Assembly: GCA_020832185.1 (NCBI GenBank)
Contig: JAFIFE010000006.1
Location: 124,001-188,000 of the forward strand
Source: Alkalibacterium sp.
Lineage (GTDB): Bacteria > Bacillota > Bacilli > Lactobacillales > Carnobacteriaceae_A
Length of the DNA stretch: 64,000 nt
Direction of reading: 5' to 3'
Shown: one piece after another, positions 1-8,561 of the stretch
Numbering within the stretch: position 1 is the stretch's first letter
Layout: every line of letters begins with the position of its first letter
The notes under the pieces: model-generated
The model's database searches: none
Seen by the model: only the letters and a program-made list of their open reading frames with translations
What the model was told of the DNA's origin: nothing
Position numbers and translations under genes: made by a program

Positions 1-1
1 G

Positions 2-997
2 ATTTTTATTTCTATAGTCGCCATGCCACTCCTTCTCGGTGGATCCAATGTGTTCTGGAGTTACAATGTGTACCGTCATAATGCAAGACCTGCTTCCGCC
101 ATTGAAATAGAAAGACCAGAATCAGATGTAAGTGGAAATCGGCCGGAAAACAGTCTGAATCGTGGACAGGCAGTAGAAAACGAAACATTTATCTTTTATG
201 TAGAGAATCAGCTGAATCTCGTCAGGACAAATAAGGCCTTTGAGAGTAAAGAGTATCTGATTCAAAAAGAAGGTGGCCATGGAATAGGGGATCTGAATAT
301 AGTAGAAGACTGGCTGTACTTTACGGAAGGTGAAGTCCTTAAACGCATGCGTTTCGACGGGACAGAAGAGACCCCATTGTACGACTTGGGTTATCTGTTG
401 AACATGCGAATCCAGGGAAACTGGATTTATTTTGAAAGCATGGAAGATGGCTTCAGCATCTATAAAATGGATCTCAATGGACAACACCTCGGAAAAGTAC
501 TGGACGCTTCGGGAATAGGAATGACTATTCATGAAGACCGTCTCTTAGTGAGTCAAGAAGATAACGATCACCCACGAATCGAAAGTTATGACCTTGAGGG
601 TGGAGACAGGCAGGACGTTCTTGATGTCTATGCGCATGATGTAATAGTCTGGGAGGATGCTTACTATTACATTGGTGAAGACTCCGCTCTTTACCGTAGT
701 GAAAAAGGAGAAACAGCTGAGCCGCAGTTGCTGGTCAATGAAGAGGTTGCCTCATTTATACCTACTGATGAAAGCCTGATTTATACTCTTCTTTCAGAGG
801 AAAACAGGTATTACAGCACGGGTCTTTATCAGGTGAACTTTGATGGGACCGGACAAGCATTGTTATCCGCCTCAAATGATGTGGGTGGCTTTTCAAGAAT
901 TGGCGATTCTATCTTATTTTCTGCTCAAGATGGCTACGGCATGTATCAGGAAAAAATACTTGATTTGGACAGTGGACGTATTGACCTGCTGAAGTAA
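2..997 (+). CDS. DUF5050-type beta-propeller membrane protein, 5' end outside window
   Basis: The frame is open to the first base of the window, so the N-terminus is missing; the ATG at 23 is internal. The visible start (IFISIVAMPLLLGG) is a membrane segment that lines up with the second membrane segment of the neighbour at 1095. The rest is a chain of repeats of the form DWLYFTEG...RMRFDGTEE...LYDLG and NWIYFES...IYKMDLNG, the blade pattern of DUF5050/YWTD-like propellers. An extracytoplasmic sensor or binding role is inferred from topology; the ligand is unknown. Tandem paralog of the next gene. Confidence 0.7.
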   Translation: MFISIVAMPLLLGGSNVFWSYNVYRHNARPASAIEIERPESDVSGNRPENSLNRGQAVENETFIFYVENQLNLVRTNKAFESKEYLIQKEGGHGIGDLNIVEDWLYFTEGEVLKRMRFDGTEETPLYDLGYLLNMRIQGNWIYFESMEDGFSIYKMDLNGQHLGKVLDASGIGMTIHEDRLLVSQEDNDHPRIESYDLEGGDRQDVLDVYAHDVIVWEDAYYYIGEDSALYRSEKGETAEPQLLVNEEVASFIPTDESLIYTLLSEENRYYSTGLYQVNFDGTGQALLSASNDVGGFSRIGDSILFSAQDGYGMYQEKILDLDSGRIDLLK

Positions 998-1094
998 AGA
1001 CAAGGACGACCCCGGATTTATTGAGTGGGAAACGCCTGGAGCTATCTATAAATAAAGTATGCTCGGCTTTTAAAAAGAAAAGAGGAACAGTCTA

Positions 1095-2558
1095 ATGAAT
1101 AAAAAACGGGACTATTTAACTATCGGCATACGCACGACCCTGATTATTTTTATCCCTACCATGCTGATGATGTCAGTCATCTATCAGCTCGTTTTTGGTT
1201 CCACGATCCGATTTGACTGGTTTACAGTGTTGATGACACTGACTTTCTTTCTGCAGCTGATGATCAAACGTTACCAGACTCACGTGCTGTACAGGGACGT
1301 CAGTAGTGTAAAGCACCTGGAACACAAACTGCTGGACAACAACTGGGAAGTGACCGACCGCAGAAGAGGCGGGTGGAGCGTAAAACCTGCTTTTGATCGT
1401 CCATTAAGCTTTATACTTAACGGGACAATCGATATACAGTATCTGAATCAGAGAGTCAGGATCGAAGGGCCTACTCTTTATGTGGAAGCTTTGGGAAAAG
1501 AACTGCTTGGGGAGAGCAATCATAACAAAGAATCGGTAAAAACAAAACTGATGATCCTCGTGTCTGCTTTTATCGTACTAATGCCTTTTATCAGCGAGAG
1601 CGGCATCCTCTGGGAAGTGAAAGTATTGATGCATAATGTTCAGGCCAGTGAGACCCCTCCACTGACGTTCATGAATAAGACTCAAAGAGGAAATTCAGTC
1701 GAAAACAGTACAACCGGTGGGTACGGTGTATCAGATGATGAGTATTTCTATCTCATCGAGTATCAGGACAGTTTGGCTAAAATCAACAGAACCACAAACG
1801 AAAAAGAGTACAATCTCCAGTATGCCCCTGACTACTGGCTGGGAGAACTAAACCTGGTAAACGACTGGTTGTATTATACGAATATCGAAAGTTTGAACCG
1901 TATTAAAATAGATGGAACGGATGAACAGGTCATTTATGACTTAGGGTACCTGTCTGACGTCCACATTGTTAAGGACTGGATCTATTTTATCAATGAAGCA
2001 GATAACTGGAATCCTTATCGAATGAACCTTGAGGGAGGAGATGTCGAGCGCCTGCTTGATGTTCATGCTGAAGAACTCTCAGTGTACGATGATTTTATGC
2101 TGATCAGTTACTACACGGATGATTTTGAAAACAGACTTGACCGCATGGAACTTGACGGGTCAGGCAGACAGACCATACTGAAAAGCTATGCGGAGAATGT
2201 GCTGCATCAGGATAGCGACTACTATTATATTGGGGACAATCAGAGACTGTACAGAAAGAATACAAAAGACGGATCTGAACCGGAACTGCTGATCAATCAG
2301 GCCATCAGGACCTTCACATTGACTGATCAGAGCATCGTATTCGTGCTGGCACATTATGGGGACTACTATGAGTCAGATGGCATCTATCTGTCTGAACTGG
2401 ATGGCACAGACAGACGCCTCATCGATGAGACTAAGTACACTGACCGACTCATAAAAGTAGATGGTGAGATTCTTTACAACACGATGCAGGGGAGTGATTA
2501 TGAGAGTCTAGAGAAGGTCGACTGGTTAAATCTGGAAGCAATAGATACGTCTAACTAA
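1095..2558 (+). CDS. DUF5050-type beta-propeller membrane protein
   Basis: 487 residues. Two hydrophobic segments (about 10-32 and about 150-168) enclose a hydrophilic stretch with RRGGWSVKPAF. The C-terminal two thirds (about 200-487) is a repeat-rich domain with DWLYYTN, DWIYFIN and DLGYL motifs typical of DUF5050 propellers. An AGAGGA ribosome site precedes the ATG. It is a close paralog of the gene just upstream, so the pair arose by tandem duplication. The likely arrangement is a membrane-anchored propeller outside the cell. No catalytic motif is visible and the function is unknown. Confidence 0.75.
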   Translation: MNKKRDYLTIGIRTTLIIFIPTMLMMSVIYQLVFGSTIRFDWFTVLMTLTFFLQLMIKRYQTHVLYRDVSSVKHLEHKLLDNNWEVTDRRRGGWSVKPAFDRPLSFILNGTIDIQYLNQRVRIEGPTLYVEALGKELLGESNHNKESVKTKLMILVSAFIVLMPFISESGILWEVKVLMHNVQASETPPLTFMNKTQRGNSVENSTTGGYGVSDDEYFYLIEYQDSLAKINRTTNEKEYNLQYAPDYWLGELNLVNDWLYYTNIESLNRIKIDGTDEQVIYDLGYLSDVHIVKDWIYFINEADNWNPYRMNLEGGDVERLLDVHAEELSVYDDFMLISYYTDDFENRLDRMELDGSGRQTILKSYAENVLHQDSDYYYIGDNQRLYRKNTKDGSEPELLINQAIRTFTLTDQSIVFVLAHYGDYYESDGIYLSELDGTDRRLIDETKYTDRLIKVDGEILYNTMQGSDYESLEKVDWLNLEAIDTSN

Positions 2559-2605
2559 CAGTCAGTATAAAAAGGCCTTAACATCAGTTATAGAGGAGGA
2601 AGCGT

Positions 2606-3475
2606 TTGAATACAGATATGAATCAGGTTTCGCTGAAAGTTATATTTGGAGTGAGTGCTCTAGCTTTGGGAGTGTCATATTTTTTGACCGTTTCGTTTCT
2701 TCCAGAACTACAGGGGTATACGATGCTTTTTACAGCCTTTTTAATAGATTTGTCGTTTTTCTTAGCCATGTTGTTAATTACTACTCAGCAGTTGAAGAAG
2801 GGAAATGTTAACGTCTCGGCTATTTTCGGAAAAAGGGAAGTAACTATAAAAAAAGGTATACCCGCTGCCTTATTAATTTTACTGAATATGTGTGTAGTCG
2901 TTTTAGGTGTATTTTTTATCATCCGTTTAATGTTACTTACACAAACAGGGAGCGCTTTGACGCTGGAATTTCTAATGGAGATACCTGTGTCTTCACCGCT
3001 CTCACCACTCACATTGGCTTTAAGATTTATCATAACAGTTATTTGTGCACCTATTGTTGAAGAAATCTTATTTAGAGGTGTTTTGTTAAATAAGCTGGCG
3101 CTTACATTCGGTATAAGAAAAGGGATCTTATTTTCTTCTATTATATTTATGGTTTTTCACCTCAACAGCTTCTTTATCCCCCAACTGATTGGGGGCATTT
3201 TGCTGGGTATAATTTATATCAAAACCAAGCAGCTGATATATCCCATTCTGGCGCATGCTTTGAACAATCTGATTCCCTTCCTGCTCAATTTTATGCCGGA
3301 TGGAGACACACCAGAAGTATACATTGACATGAGTGAACTGATTACAGCATTAAATATACTCAGCCTGGTGTTTTTTGTAGTCCTGATTATTTTTATCATA
3401 GCTACTGTTAAATATGCTAAACAAATAAGTAACGAGAGTATACCCTACCGCTTTAACTACGAAATGTTTGGATGA
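2606..3475 (+). CDS. CPBP family intramembrane metalloprotease
   Basis: 289 residues with about seven or eight membrane segments. The CPBP (Abi/Rce1-like) motifs are present: EEILFRG with Glu152-Glu153 and Arg157, FHLN with His185, and HALNN with His217 and Asn220. Members of this family are membrane proteases, often linked to bacteriocin self-immunity or protein maturation. The start is TTG with AGGAGGA five bases upstream; an in-frame ATG four codons later is the alternative. It lies 47 bp after the propeller gene and may share its transcript. The substrate is unknown. Confidence 0.8.
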   Translation: MNTDMNQVSLKVIFGVSALALGVSYFLTVSFLPELQGYTMLFTAFLIDLSFFLAMLLITTQQLKKGNVNVSAIFGKREVTIKKGIPAALLILLNMCVVVLGVFFIIRLMLLTQTGSALTLEFLMEIPVSSPLSPLTLALRFIITVICAPIVEEILFRGVLLNKLALTFGIRKGILFSSIIFMVFHLNSFFIPQLIGGILLGIIYIKTKQLIYPILAHALNNLIPFLLNFMPDGDTPEVYIDMSELITALNILSLVFFVVLIIFIIATVKYAKQISNESIPYRFNYEMFG

Positions 3476-3566
3476 GAAGTGAGGCACTTGGACTAACAAA
3501 GGAGTATAATGACAATAAGAGATGATTTGAAATGCTTTATATTCAGTCTACATAAGGGAGAAAAAA

Positions 3567-3938
3567 ATGAACGAACTACAAACAATTCAAGCATGGACTT
3601 TTGTATCAGAATGTCCTATTCCAAATGATGTTTATGATCTGCTAATTCAAGGTGAAGAAGCAGTGGCCGCATACAAAACAATTAGAGACTCAGCTATTTT
3701 TACTTCAAAGCGGTTAATTATAAGAGATGCGCAGGGGATAACCGGAAAGAAAGTAGAAATTTATTCAATACCTTATTCTTCTATTAATATGTGGTCGACC
3801 GAGAATGCTGGATCAATGTTGGATTTTAATGCTGAAGTTGAACTATGGACACGAGCAGGACATTTAAAAATCAATTTAAAAAAAGGCGTAGATATTAGAA
3901 AGTTTGATAAACTCATAGCAACAGCACTCTTGGCTTAG
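3567..3938 (+). CDS. PH domain-containing protein (bPH_1 type)
   Basis: 123 residues, cytosolic, with no membrane segment. The pattern QGEEAVAAYKTIRDSAIFTS followed by KRLIIRD and IPYSSI matches the bacterial pleckstrin-homology family PF08000, found as stand-alone small proteins in Bacillota. A GGGAG site lies just upstream of the ATG. The biological role of these proteins is poorly known. It is followed by a strong hairpin shared with the convergent aldehyde dehydrogenase gene. Confidence 0.75.
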   Translation: MNELQTIQAWTFVSECPIPNDVYDLLIQGEEAVAAYKTIRDSAIFTSKRLIIRDAQGITGKKVEIYSIPYSSINMWSTENAGSMLDFNAEVELWTRAGHLKINLKKGVDIRKFDKLIATALLA

Positions 3939-3966
3939 TACTAATAAAGATATTCGGAAACAGCAA

Positions 3967-4005
3967 AATAACCCGGACACTCTTTTAATGAGTGTCCGGG
4001 TTATT
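3967..4005. terminator. Bidirectional terminator
   Basis: A perfect 16-bp inverted repeat (AATAACCCGGACACTC and its complement) encloses a 7-base loop between convergent genes. The A/T-rich stem ends give short T runs in both directions, so it probably ends both the PH-domain gene and the aldehyde dehydrogenase gene. Confidence 0.85.
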
Positions 4006-4019
4006 AATTAGCGTTATGA

Positions 4020-5423
4020 TTACTTAAATATCGCTTTAATCTCTACATAATCATCGATTCCGTAGACGCCTTTTTCGCGGCCGCGTCCGGATTGTTTGTA
4101 TCCTCCGAATGGGGCTTTTGGTGCAAGTTCACCGTCGTTGACCAGTACATTACCGGTTCTCAGCTGACGGGCAACTTTAAGTGCTTCGTCTTCTGGTCCG
4201 ACAACGCCTCCTGATAAGCCGTAGTCTGAATCATTAGCGAGTTCGATGGCTTCTTCAACTGAATCGTAAGTGATAACGACGAGGACAGGGCCGAAAATTT
4301 CTTCCTGTGCAATAGTCATGTCATTCGTCACGTTCACGAAGACAGTGGGTTCAACGAAGTAGCCTGTGCGGTCTACTTTGTTTCCGCCGAGAAGAATGTC
4401 TGCGCCTTCTTCTTTTCCTTTTTCGATGTAGTCTAAAACAGTCTGCATCTGGTCTTCAGAGACCATTGGCCCAACTGTAGTGTCTGCATCATTAGGATCT
4501 CCAACTTTAACGTCTTTATAATAATCTTTGATTACTTCTTTTGTGCGGTCCAGTTCGTCTTTCGGCACAAATAAACGAGTCAAGGCAGAACAGGTTTGTC
4601 CTTGGTTATCCAGGACCGTATCTGCGGCGTTTTTAACAGCCAGTTCAAGATCGCCACCTTTGAGGTAGACCATTGGAGACTTGCCGCCCAGTTCGAGAAC
4701 GAGTTGTTTAACCGTCGTTTTCGCTTTGTCGTATAAGCTTTTCCCCACACCAGTTGATCCTGTGAAGGAAATGACTGCAACGTCTTCATGACTGGTCAGG
4801 ATATCGCCTGTTTCGCTTCCGTTACCAGTGATCAGGTTAAAGACACCTTTAGGGAGACCAGCGTCGTGAATGATTTCTGTTAACATCATAGCCGTCAGTG
4901 GTGTCATATTAGCTGGTTTTACTACTACAGTATTACCGGCCAGTAAGGCGGGTGTGATTTTACGCTGAATCTGATTAAGAGGGAAATTCCATGGTGTAAT
5001 ACAAGCCACTACTCCATATCCTTCTTTAATGACTGTAGCGCCATCGATTTCTTCTTCAAATGGGTAGTCCTCAATGCCATCAAGTGTCCCCTGCATTTCA
5101 GCTTCTGAAATCGTCACTTGAGTGCCTTCTGAGAATTGTCTGGAGGTTCCCAGTTCTTTGATCATTAAGTCGATCAGTTCTTCTTTACGGTCTGAGATGC
5201 CTTTTAAGACTTTTTGTAAATACTCTGCTCTCTTTGCTGGAGCGAGGGTGTTCCATTCATTAAACGCCGCTTTAGCTGATGCGACTGCTTTATTGACGTC
5301 TTCTTCATTTGCGTTGACGACTTTACCGATCACTTCCTCGGTTGTCGGATTAATCACTTCGTCGTAATCTGTAGAATGCGCATCTTGCCACGCGCCATCA
5401 TAATATAAAGTTTGTTTAGTCAA
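4020..5423 (-). CDS. NAD(P)-dependent aldehyde dehydrogenase
   Basis: 467 residues, the usual family length. Aldehyde dehydrogenase hallmarks are all present: TPWNFP (Asn146), VVKPA (Lys169), the FTGSTGVG cofactor loop (221-228), LELGGKSP with catalytic Glu244, GQTCSA with nucleophile Cys278, and EEIFGPV near the C-terminus. It oxidises an aldehyde to the acid in the cytosol; the substrate cannot be told from sequence. The start is TTG with AGGAGGAG six bases upstream; no better ATG exists. It stands alone between a bidirectional terminator and a long leader. Confidence 0.9.
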   Translation of the reverse strand: MTKQTLYYDGAWQDAHSTDYDEVINPTTEEVIGKVVNANEEDVNKAVASAKAAFNEWNTLAPAKRAEYLQKVLKGISDRKEELIDLMIKELGTSRQFSEGTQVTISEAEMQGTLDGIEDYPFEEEIDGATVIKEGYGVVACITPWNFPLNQIQRKITPALLAGNTVVVKPANMTPLTAMMLTEIIHDAGLPKGVFNLITGNGSETGDILTSHEDVAVISFTGSTGVGKSLYDKAKTTVKQLVLELGGKSPMVYLKGGDLELAVKNAADTVLDNQGQTCSALTRLFVPKDELDRTKEVIKDYYKDVKVGDPNDADTTVGPMVSEDQMQTVLDYIEKGKEEGADILLGGNKVDRTGYFVEPTVFVNVTNDMTIAQEEIFGPVLVVITYDSVEEAIELANDSDYGLSGGVVGPEDEALKVARQLRTGNVLVNDGELAPKAPFGGYKQSGRGREKGVYGIDDYVEIKAIFK

Positions 5424-5467
5424 ATGTATCTCCTCCTGTATACCCCATTATCTTAAAAAGATAAGAA

Positions 5468-5507
5468 AATACCAAATCAAAAGCCTTACAAAAAGTTAGT
5501 TGGTATT
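5468..5507. promoter_or_regulatory. Inverted repeat upstream of the aldehyde dehydrogenase gene
   Basis: AATACCAA and TTGGTATT form perfect 8-base arms separated by 24 bases, centred about 65 bases upstream of the TTG start. It could be a spaced operator or a leader hairpin. No known regulator motif is recognised. Confidence 0.3.
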
Positions 5508-5625
5508 AAAAGAAAGAAAATATGTGATAAGGACGGGCTTTTTGCTGAAATAGTATTAAAAGTCTCTCATAAAAATAATAATTAGTGTATAATTAAATAA
5601 AATTAATGAAAGAGGAAGTGAAGCT

Positions 5626-5949
5626 TTGGAGAACAAATCAACAAAGAATTTACTGATAATAAACGCAATTATCTTGTTGTTTATTCTATTAAACCTTTCT
5701 TCAAATGAACAACCCAATTATAACTATATGGAAATGGATGATTCTGTGTATGGACAACCTTTACAGTATGATATCACTCAACTGAGTGATAACATCATTC
5801 TTATGGTAAACAATATATCTTATTCAGATGAGTACGGTAAAATGACTGTTCTTAAGTATGATCCGGAAACAAATATGTTCTCTACCATAAGTGACTACCA
5901 TCACGTTTATGATTTTGAATCTGATTTAGAGTGGTATAAAATAGACTGA
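5626..5949 (+). CDS. Small membrane-anchored protein of unknown function
   Basis: 107 residues. A hydrophobic N-terminal segment (LLIINAIILLFILLNLSS, about 9-26) acts as a membrane anchor or signal and is followed by an acidic, Tyr-rich domain with NNISYSDEYGKM. The start is TTG with AGAGGAAG seven bases upstream. A hairpin terminator follows directly. No family is recognised. Base composition is more AT-rich than the neighbours. Confidence 0.55.
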   Translation: MENKSTKNLLIINAIILLFILLNLSSNEQPNYNYMEMDDSVYGQPLQYDITQLSDNIILMVNNISYSDEYGKMTVLKYDPETNMFSTISDYHHVYDFESDLEWYKID

Positions 5950-5951
5950 CA

Positions 5952-6004
5952 AAGACGCTCTATCAGACCTTAACAACAGGCACCTGATGAGCGTCTTCTT
6001 TTTT
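5952..6004. terminator. Terminator after the small membrane protein
   Basis: A stem of AAGACGCTC and GAGCGTCTT around a 28-base loop is followed by CTTCTTTTTTA on the + strand. It lies between convergent genes. Confidence 0.65.
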
Positions 6005-6014
6005 ATCAAGACAT

Positions 6015-6617
6015 TTAATATTTCTTCTTCGGATGCTTATCGACCACGTCCTGATACTTCTTAAGCAATGCCTCTCCAGATTCGGTCAGCTCAAATCCTC
6101 TTAAATCAAACAACTCTCCTAGTTCATCTTCAGCAAACACGTCTCTGGTTTTATCCATCAACTCAGCTTTTTTAAACTTAGATAATCCCTTAACGTTTTT
6201 ACTTTTCAATAGGGCTTTTAATTGGGCAGCGCTCTGATGAGGCAGGGATTCAAATGGTGTCTGCTGTCTAGCGTAGCCTTTCGCCTGCACCTCATCCAGA
6301 GCTTGCTTAGCATTGATCCCGTAGTCATATTCGAAGTATTTAGGGTAGACACTATCGGTCGTATAGGTCCCAAAATTGATGCGCCACAGGAGTATGATAT
6401 GCCCAGGCAGGAAATCGTCGTCGATACGAACGGTATTGCGCTTGGGGACGAGAGATTCAGACCCAATAGAAACCTGGTCCAGCCATTCTCCCACATCCCG
6501 GTTCGGAGAAATATAAGGGGCTTCACTGTGGTCATCGTAAAGTGACAAGACCTTTTGTACGTGTTCATTTTCCAGATCCAGATGATTGTTTTGCTTGTTG
6601 ATGTTCGTTGTGTTCAT
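6015..6617 (-). CDS. SAP-like domain protein of unknown function
   Basis: 200 residues. The segment from about 120 to 150 (QLKALLKSKNV then GLSKFKKAELMDK) has the two-helix SAP/HeH pattern seen in small nucleic-acid-binding domains. The preceding part contains a Trp/Tyr-rich region (HIILLWRINFGTYTTD). The C-terminus is Lys-rich. ACGGAGG lies seven bases before the ATG. It sits 18 bp after the membrane protein gene at 6636-7430, so the two are probably one operon. DNA binding is inferred only from the SAP-like pattern. Confidence 0.55.
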   Translation of the reverse strand: MNTTNINKQNNHLDLENEHVQKVLSLYDDHSEAPYISPNRDVGEWLDQVSIGSESLVPKRNTVRIDDDFLPGHIILLWRINFGTYTTDSVYPKYFEYDYGINAKQALDEVQAKGYARQQTPFESLPHQSAAQLKALLKSKNVKGLSKFKKAELMDKTRDVFAEDELGELFDLRGFELTESGEALLKKYQDVVDKHPKKKY

Positions 6618-6635
6618 TGGATGGCCTCCGTAAAG

Positions 6636-7430
6636 TTATTTATTAAGCAGCTTGAGTAAGATGTAATAGAGCATCACGCCTATACTAACGGACAGGTAGA
6701 TGATCAGATTATTTAAGCCAAGGTCGGTAAAAAGGAACAAAAGAAGAATAGTGAGACTGAATAGGACTTGAGTGGTCAATAATCTGGCTCTACTGACTCT
6801 ATTGCCGTTGTCGTCCTCACATTCAGCTTTCGAAATGAACCAGAATACTATAAGAGAAAGCAGGAGTAGGGAAGTGGTCACTAAAGTTAAAGGCGCAGTG
6901 ACATCCACTCTATTGAGAACTAAATGATTCAGAAAAATGGTATGAATAATGAACAGACCTAAAGCCGTTCCACCGGCTGACCATGCGATTGCTGTTTTTT
7001 CTTTGATGAGTATGAAAAAGACCATCGAGAAAATAAAGGGAATTAAATACACACTGTTTTCTTCGCTGAAAGAAAGGAAGGTGGTCAGTGACAGAACCAG
7101 TACAGCATCGAGTATAGTTAGTTTTTTTCCTGTTATGCTAGTCGTCATTCGCAGGAGAAGCAGTAACCAGGCGATCTCCAGGAACTGAAAGGAGTCGTAG
7201 TAAAACAGGTTGAGTAAGGAAAGCGCAGCTGCAGCAAATGCGGAATACTCGTGTCTCGGATCCACTTCCCTGGAAAGTGCCCAAGTTAAAAACACACCTA
7301 AGCCAATGGACAAGCCTGACAGGAAGTCTCCAGTGTACATCCATCCTGCACCTGCTGTGAAGAAGGTCATTAATATGATGATCTGATTGGTTTTATAGCC
7401 TGGATCAATTTTTCTTCCAAGTGTAAACAT
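6636..7430 (-). CDS. Polytopic membrane protein of unknown function
   Basis: 264 residues made almost entirely of hydrophobic helices, about eight to nine segments, ending in YYILLKLLNK. No transporter signature or catalytic motif was seen. AAGGAG precedes the ATG by eight bases. It is the first gene of a likely two-gene operon with the SAP-like protein. Confidence 0.55.
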   Translation of the reverse strand: MFTLGRKIDPGYKTNQIIILMTFFTAGAGWMYTGDFLSGLSIGLGVFLTWALSREVDPRHEYSAFAAAALSLLNLFYYDSFQFLEIAWLLLLLRMTTSITGKKLTILDAVLVLSLTTFLSFSEENSVYLIPFIFSMVFFILIKEKTAIAWSAGGTALGLFIIHTIFLNHLVLNRVDVTAPLTLVTTSLLLLSLIVFWFISKAECEDDNGNRVSRARLLTTQVLFSLTILLLFLFTDLGLNNLIIYLSVSIGVMLYYILLKLLNK

Positions 7431-7476
7431 AAACCGGCTCCTTAATGAACAGATTGGTCTTATCTCTAACAGTAGA

Positions 7477-8217
7477 CTAGTTTAAGAGAGTGTAAAGTTG
7501 TTCTGCGATGACCTGATACCCTTCTTCATTTGGGTGAAAGAAATCTACGAAGAGATAGTCCTCCAGATGATCTTGAAATACATCATAGGTTGGGACATAA
7601 GTGAACCCGGGATCAGACTCCACGACTGAACGTGTCTGATCAGTCCATTCCAGAAGATAGCTGGTCAGTTCAGGAACAATTAAACTGTAGGGATTGTATA
7701 ATCCAATCAGGGCTAGTTGAGCGTCAGGATTGATGTCTCTGATTTCACTGGTCATCTCTTCCAGATTATGAGTATAGGTGTTAAGCGTTTCTTCAAATGC
7801 AACCGGCAAATTTATATTTCGTTGAAAGGCCAGACTATTTAAGTCATTTCCGCCAATAGAAATAACAATCAAATCTGCCTCTGCAATAGCGGCATTGTGC
7901 TCTCCGCTTGCGAGCATAGTCACGAGCTGGCTGCTGTCGTACCCTGAAACAGAAAGGTTGGTCAGGGTTTCATCTTCAATGTCTTCATCAAGGAGCTCAA
8001 GGTAACGTTCTCCAAGCCCAGATTTTTCTCCATCACCTACTCCGGACCCTATAGAGTCTCCAATAATGAGGATGTCATTCATATCCTCCTGAGGGAGCTC
8101 TTCTTCTAACGGTATAGCTTCCTCCGTATGATCAGGCAGAAAGACAGCCAAACCTGTGACAAGTAGAAGCAGTGTTAGCACACTTATTAATAGTATAAAC
8201 CATGTTTTCTTTTTCAA
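7477..8217 (-). CDS. SGNH/GDSL-family hydrolase, membrane-anchored or secreted
   Basis: About 247 residues. An N-terminal membrane segment (WFILLISVLTLLLLVTGL) is followed by block I (IIGDSIGSG, nucleophile Ser), block III (ISIGGNDL) and block V (FHPNEEGY, with catalytic His), the SGNH esterase signature. It resembles the YpmR/lysophospholipase-like lipases of Bacillota and probably acts on an ester outside the membrane. I prefer the TTG at 8217 because AAGGAG lies seven bases before it; the longer frame from TTG 8235 would place that site inside the gene. Confidence 0.85.
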   Translation of the reverse strand: MKKKTWFILLISVLTLLLLVTGLAVFLPDHTEEAIPLEEELPQEDMNDILIIGDSIGSGVGDGEKSGLGERYLELLDEDIEDETLTNLSVSGYDSSQLVTMLASGEHNAAIAEADLIVISIGGNDLNSLAFQRNINLPVAFEETLNTYTHNLEEMTSEIRDINPDAQLALIGLYNPYSLIVPELTSYLLEWTDQTRSVVESDPGFTYVPTYDVFQDHLEDYLFVDFFHPNEEGYQVIAEQLYTLLN

Positions 8218-8561
8218 AGGGATTCTCCTTATCAACTAATAAAATAGGAAATGAACAATGCAGTAAACGAGAAGCAGACCGTTCATTTTAAAGAACAGGA
8301 CTGTACAATTACTGTATATTTATTGCCCGGAATAGTCAACTGAATACAGTTTGCTTGCAAAATTAAAACATGAGCGCAATCGTCACAGGAACAAGACCCC
8401 CCGAGAATAAAATGAAACTAATGAAAACGTATAACTAAAAGGATACTTTGATGAGAATGTTCTAACAGTGGTTAATCATTTCAGAAATCTTCCGATAGTA
8501 AGAGAGTGCTCACATTATCATGAAGCATTAGACATTATACATAGCTATTGGAGGAACAAGA
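8218..8561. other. Intergenic region between divergent genes
   Basis: 344 bp between the hydrolase and the chemotaxis receptor. It must hold both promoters, but no near-consensus pair of -35/-10 boxes stands out and no RNA gene or repeat was recognised. Confidence 0.4.

Noticed and set aside
8218-8561. Riboswitch or structured RNA in the leader of the chemotaxis gene
   Set aside because: No conserved riboswitch core and no terminator/antiterminator pair could be recognised by eye.
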